Shown piece after piece: positions 61,516-64,000 of a stretch of DNA of 64,000 nucleotides. Numbering within the stretch: position 1 is the first letter of the stretch; each line of letters starts with the position of its first letter. The notes below the pieces were generated by a model, which did no database searches, was not told the origin of the DNA, and was given only the letters and a program-made list of their open reading frames with translations. This DNA comes from Bradyrhizobium sp. AUGA SZCCT0176 (GTDB taxonomy: Bacteria; Pseudomonadota; Alphaproteobacteria; Rhizobiales; Xanthobacteraceae), in the NCBI RefSeq assembly GCF_018130145.1, contig NZ_JAFCMB010000007.1:248001-312000 (forward strand), given 5' to 3'. Both the position numbers and the translations under genes were made by a program.

Positions 61516-62366
61516 CAGGCCGCTCCGCTCTTGCCGCCGAACGCATCCTGCCAGCGCAGCAATGGCGCGGTGGCGATCTCGATCAGCCAGTCGGTGGTCT
61601 TGCCCAGTATGGCGAAGATCACGATCGCGGCGACGATCTGCGCCGGCTTGCCGAGTTGCTGGCCGTCGATCAAGAGATAGCCGAGCCCTTCGGAAGCGCC
61701 CATGAATTCGGCCGCGACGACGAACATCCATCCCAAACCAAGGCCGACGCGCAGCGCCACGACATAGGCCGGCAGCACCGCGGGCAACAGGATGCGGCGG
61801 ATCATCGCCGGGCCACTGAGCCGGAACGTGCGGCCGACCTCGACGATCTTGCGGTCGACCGAGAGGATCGCGCCCATCACGCCGAGATAGACCGGAAAGA
61901 ACACCCCGACCGCGATCAGCGCAACCTTCGAGGTTTCGAAAATACCGAGCCACAGGATGAACAGCGGCACCCAGGCGATCGACGGTATAGCGCGCAACGC
62001 CTGCACCGTCGGATCGAGCAGCCGCCGCGCCAGTCCCCAATAGCCGGAGATCGCGCCGAACAACGTGCCGGCGACGACACCGATGACAAAACCCGAAGCG
62101 ACCCGGCTCAGCGTCGCGATGATATGGCGCGAGAGCTCGCCGCTCCTGGCGAGTTCCACCATGGTGGCGAAGATTTTGGTCGGCGGCGGCACCAGCCGGC
62201 CGTTGGAAAAGCCTGCCCAGACCGCGATTTCCCAGGCCAGCGCGAGTCCCACCGGCAGCAGCAGCCCCAGCGCCGGCCCCGCATAACGCCGCAGGCGCGC
62301 CGACGACGCTTTTGGCGTCATCGCATCGGTCCGTTCCAGCGCTGGCAGTTCAACGGTCATGGCCAT
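61515..62366 (-). CDS. ssuC: ABC transporter permease, SsuC type
   Basis: 283 residues, about six helices, with an EAA-like loop (VEVGRTFRLSGPAMIRRILL) and the family segment ALRAIPSIAWVPLFILWLGI. Start choice between ATGs at 62366 and 62360 is uncertain. Overlaps ssuB. The repeat at 62430 lies between it and ssuA. Confidence 0.9.
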   Translation of the reverse strand: MAMTVELPALERTDAMTPKASSARLRRYAGPALGLLLPVGLALAWEIAVWAGFSNGRLVPPPTKIFATMVELARSGELSRHIIATLSRVASGFVIGVVAGTLFGAISGYWGLARRLLDPTVQALRAIPSIAWVPLFILWLGIFETSKVALIAVGVFFPVYLGVMGAILSVDRKIVEVGRTFRLSGPAMIRRILLPAVLPAYVVALRVGLGLGWMFVVAAEFMGASEGLGYLLIDGQQLGKPAQIVAAIVIFAILGKTTDWLIEIATAPLLRWQDAFGGKSGAA

Positions 62367-62429
62367 AGCAAGAACGCGTCTTTCGAGGGATTGCAAGGTG
62401 GCGGATGGGAGGGCGTGAACTCATGTCCC

Positions 62430-62554
62430 CGTCGTCCCGGCGAAGGCCGGGACCCATACGCCGCGGCGGAAATTGTCGAAAAAGGAAACAACGACCGGCG
62501 CGCACAAACAATGTCCGCTGGTGGTTATGGGCCCCGGCCTTCGCCGGGGCGACG
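62430..62554. repeat. Long palindromic element, CGTCGTCCCGG family, copy E
   Basis: CGTCGTCCCGGCGAAGGCCG at the left and GGCCCCGGCCTTCGCCGGGG at the right. It lies between ssuA and ssuC, inside what would otherwise be one operon; the right end is 4 bp from the ssuA stop. Confidence 0.9.
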
Positions 62555-62557
62555 ATG

Positions 62558-63532
62558 CTAATTCGTCGGCAGCGGGACCTGATCGTCGATCAGCGCATCC
62601 AGCGTCGCCTTGACGTCGACGGTGGCGGCAACGACCCCGGCCTGCTGCAAAGCGAGGCCAGCGGCGAGGATGGATTCGCGCTGCGGTGCGCCGATGCGGC
62701 TGTGGGTCAGTTCGGTGCGCTCCTTGAGCTGCTTGTCGACGACCGCGTCCGGCAGCTTGGTGATGCCGATGAAAGTTTTCTTCAGGTCGTCGTAATTGGC
62801 CAGCGAGTATTTGCGCGCCTCTTCGTATACCGCGAGCACGCGGCGAACCGCGTCCGGATGGTCCTTCAGGAACTGCTCGCGCACATTGAGGATGCCCCAG
62901 GTGTTGGCGTCGGGCTTGCGGAAGAACAGTTTGGCGCCCTCCTCGACTTCGGCCTGCGCCATCATCGGATCGAGCCCCGCCCAGGCGTCGACGTCGCCGC
63001 GGATCAGTGCGGTCTTGCCGTCGGCGTGCTGCAGCAGCACCGGGGTGATGTCTTTTTCGGAGAGGCCCGCGCCGAGCAGCGCACGCACCAGGAAGATGTG
63101 CGGATCGGTGCCGCGCGTCACCGCGACGCGCTTGCCCTTGAGGTCGGCAATGCTGGCGATCTTGGAATCCTTTGATGTCACCAGCGCGGTCCATTCGGGG
63201 CGCGAATAGACATAGATCGACTTGATCGGATTACCGTTGATCTTGGCGACCAAAGCGGCCGAGCCCGCGCTCGATCCGAAGTCGATCGATCCGGCGTTGA
63301 GGAATTCGAGCGCCTTGTTGGAACCGGCCGACTGCACCCAGACGACGTTGATGCCGTCCTTGGCGAACTCCTTTTCCAGCAGGCCCTTCTGCTTGAGGAT
63401 CATCGACACCGGGTTGTAGGTCGCCCAGTCGATGCGAATTTCCTTGAGCGGGTCGGCGGCGAAGGCCGCACCGGGCAGCAAGGTCGAGGCTGCGATAACA
63501 GCAGCAAACGCGCGCCGTGAAATCCTGGACAT
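62558..63532 (-). CDS. ssuA: ABC transporter substrate-binding protein, aliphatic sulfonate (SsuA) type
   Basis: 324 residues, with a signal peptide bearing twin arginines (SRRAFAAVIAAS...AAFA, about 1-26), so Tat export is possible. The SsuA-type core has RIDWATYNPVSMILKQKG and FLNAGSIDFGSSAGSAALVA. GAGGAG lies upstream of the ATG. It is divergent from glnD across 199 bp. The ligand is probably a sulfonate; the TauD-like gene at 18427 is 44 kb away, and no ssuD/ssuE is visible. Confidence 0.9.
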   Translation of the reverse strand: MSRISRRAFAAVIAASTLLPGAAFAADPLKEIRIDWATYNPVSMILKQKGLLEKEFAKDGINVVWVQSAGSNKALEFLNAGSIDFGSSAGSAALVAKINGNPIKSIYVYSRPEWTALVTSKDSKIASIADLKGKRVAVTRGTDPHIFLVRALLGAGLSEKDITPVLLQHADGKTALIRGDVDAWAGLDPMMAQAEVEEGAKLFFRKPDANTWGILNVREQFLKDHPDAVRRVLAVYEEARKYSLANYDDLKKTFIGITKLPDAVVDKQLKERTELTHSRIGAPQRESILAAGLALQQAGVVAATVDVKATLDALIDDQVPLPTN

Positions 63533-63731
63533 TCCCTGGTCTCCTCTTATCCCAAAAAAAACTGTCTTTTATTTCAATGAGTTAAACCGCAAGGTCAACC
63601 AGAAAATAGCTGCCGCGAAAGCTGCGCCCTGGGAACAGGTTTGCCCAAAGCAACGCGAATCCAGCATAGAACTACTGTTGCCTCACAATCATCCGTGACA
63701 GCGTCTGCGCCGTCCGATATCGGGATAGATC

Positions 63732-64000
63732 ATGGACAGCGTTGTGACCGAGGACCGCCCTGTGGCGGATGATCGTTTTGATACCGCGCGGATCACCGCC
63801 GCGATCGATGCGCTCGCCGAAAAAAATGCCGGGCGCGAGGACGTGTTTCGCTCGGCGATGGCGCAATTGCTCAAGGCCGAGATGATCGCGGCGCGAAAAA
63901 CCGCGCAAGCCGTGCTGCTGAAGGACCGCCACGGCCGCCGCTGCGCGGAGCGATTGTGTTTCGTGCAGGATGAAATCATCCGCATTCTCTATTCCGCCGC
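63732..64000 (+). CDS. glnD: [Protein-PII] uridylyltransferase, N-terminal part (runs off the right edge)
   Basis: Opens MDSVVTEDRPVADDRFDTAR and continues without stops through KDRHGRRCAERLCFVQDEII to the end (89 codons). The first residues match the N-terminal region of GlnD, the bifunctional enzyme that uridylylates PII proteins when glutamine is low. The nucleotidyltransferase motif lies beyond the window. The intervening 57-63 kb genes separate it from mutS. Confidence 0.85.
   Translation, partial: MDSVVTEDRPVADDRFDTARITAAIDALAEKNAGREDVFRSAMAQLLKAEMIAARKTAQAVLLKDRHGRRCAERLCFVQDEIIRILYSA

Overview
The window looks like chromosome of a Bradyrhizobium-type alphaproteobacterium (Nitrobacteraceae). 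Reasons: high GC, the phaB-phaA/phaR polyhydroxybutyrate locus, an alphaproteobacterial Zur, a very large catabolic repertoire, many GTG/TTG starts, and at least five copies of a long palindromic intergenic element (5'-CGTCGTCCCGG...). No rRNA, tRNA, CRISPR array, transposase or integrase was found. The species is an inference from gene content; no database was searched.

Layout. 0-13.6 kb: housekeeping and storage genes. These are a methyltransferase fragment, gloB, a DUF985 cupin, a DMT exporter, phaB and phaA with divergent phaR, a PAS-like/GGDEF/EAL protein, rpmF, mtgA, a short-chain prenyl diphosphate synthase (ispA-like), a DUF1345 membrane protein and a secreted caspase-like protein. 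13.8-21 kb: a GFA-fold protein, a tandem pair of NTF2-like proteins, a CPA1 Na+/H+ antiporter, a Rieske oxygenase with a TauD-family dioxygenase, and ispG. 21-28 kb: a two-domain sulfurtransferase, a zur-DMT pair, a marR-emrA-emrB efflux operon and another DMT exporter.

28.1-34.2 kb: a tightly overlapped peptide-type ABC operon (permease, permease-ATPase fusion, ATPase, binding protein) ending in an HSL-family esterase. It is bracketed by a 50-bp direct repeat of the 3' end of the adjacent tannase-family gene. The left copy is the tail of a decayed tannase, so the segment looks inserted or rearranged.

34.3-54 kb: a catabolic region for plant aromatics and hydroaromatics. It has a tannase/feruloyl-esterase-like enzyme, a complete LIV-type ABC importer, a shikimate/quinate dehydrogenase, a LysR regulator, a candidate 3-dehydroshikimate dehydratase, a DUF4286-like protein, a type II dehydroquinase, a TRAP importer, a GntR regulator, a KstD-like flavoprotein, an intradiol dioxygenase, pcaG, pcaH and pcaF. 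Read together: ester cleavage and uptake, then quinate/shikimate to 3-dehydroshikimate to protocatechuate, then ring cleavage and the thiolase step of the beta-ketoadipate pathway. pcaB, pcaC/D/L and pcaIJ are not in the window.

54-64 kb: mutS, a small membrane protein, a tandem GrlR-like protein, a type I pantothenate kinase, a polytopic membrane protein, OsmC, an SsuABC-type importer, and the start of glnD, which runs off the right edge.

Most intergenic gaps are filled by palindromic repeats. One of them supplies the stop codons of both convergent genes that flank it.
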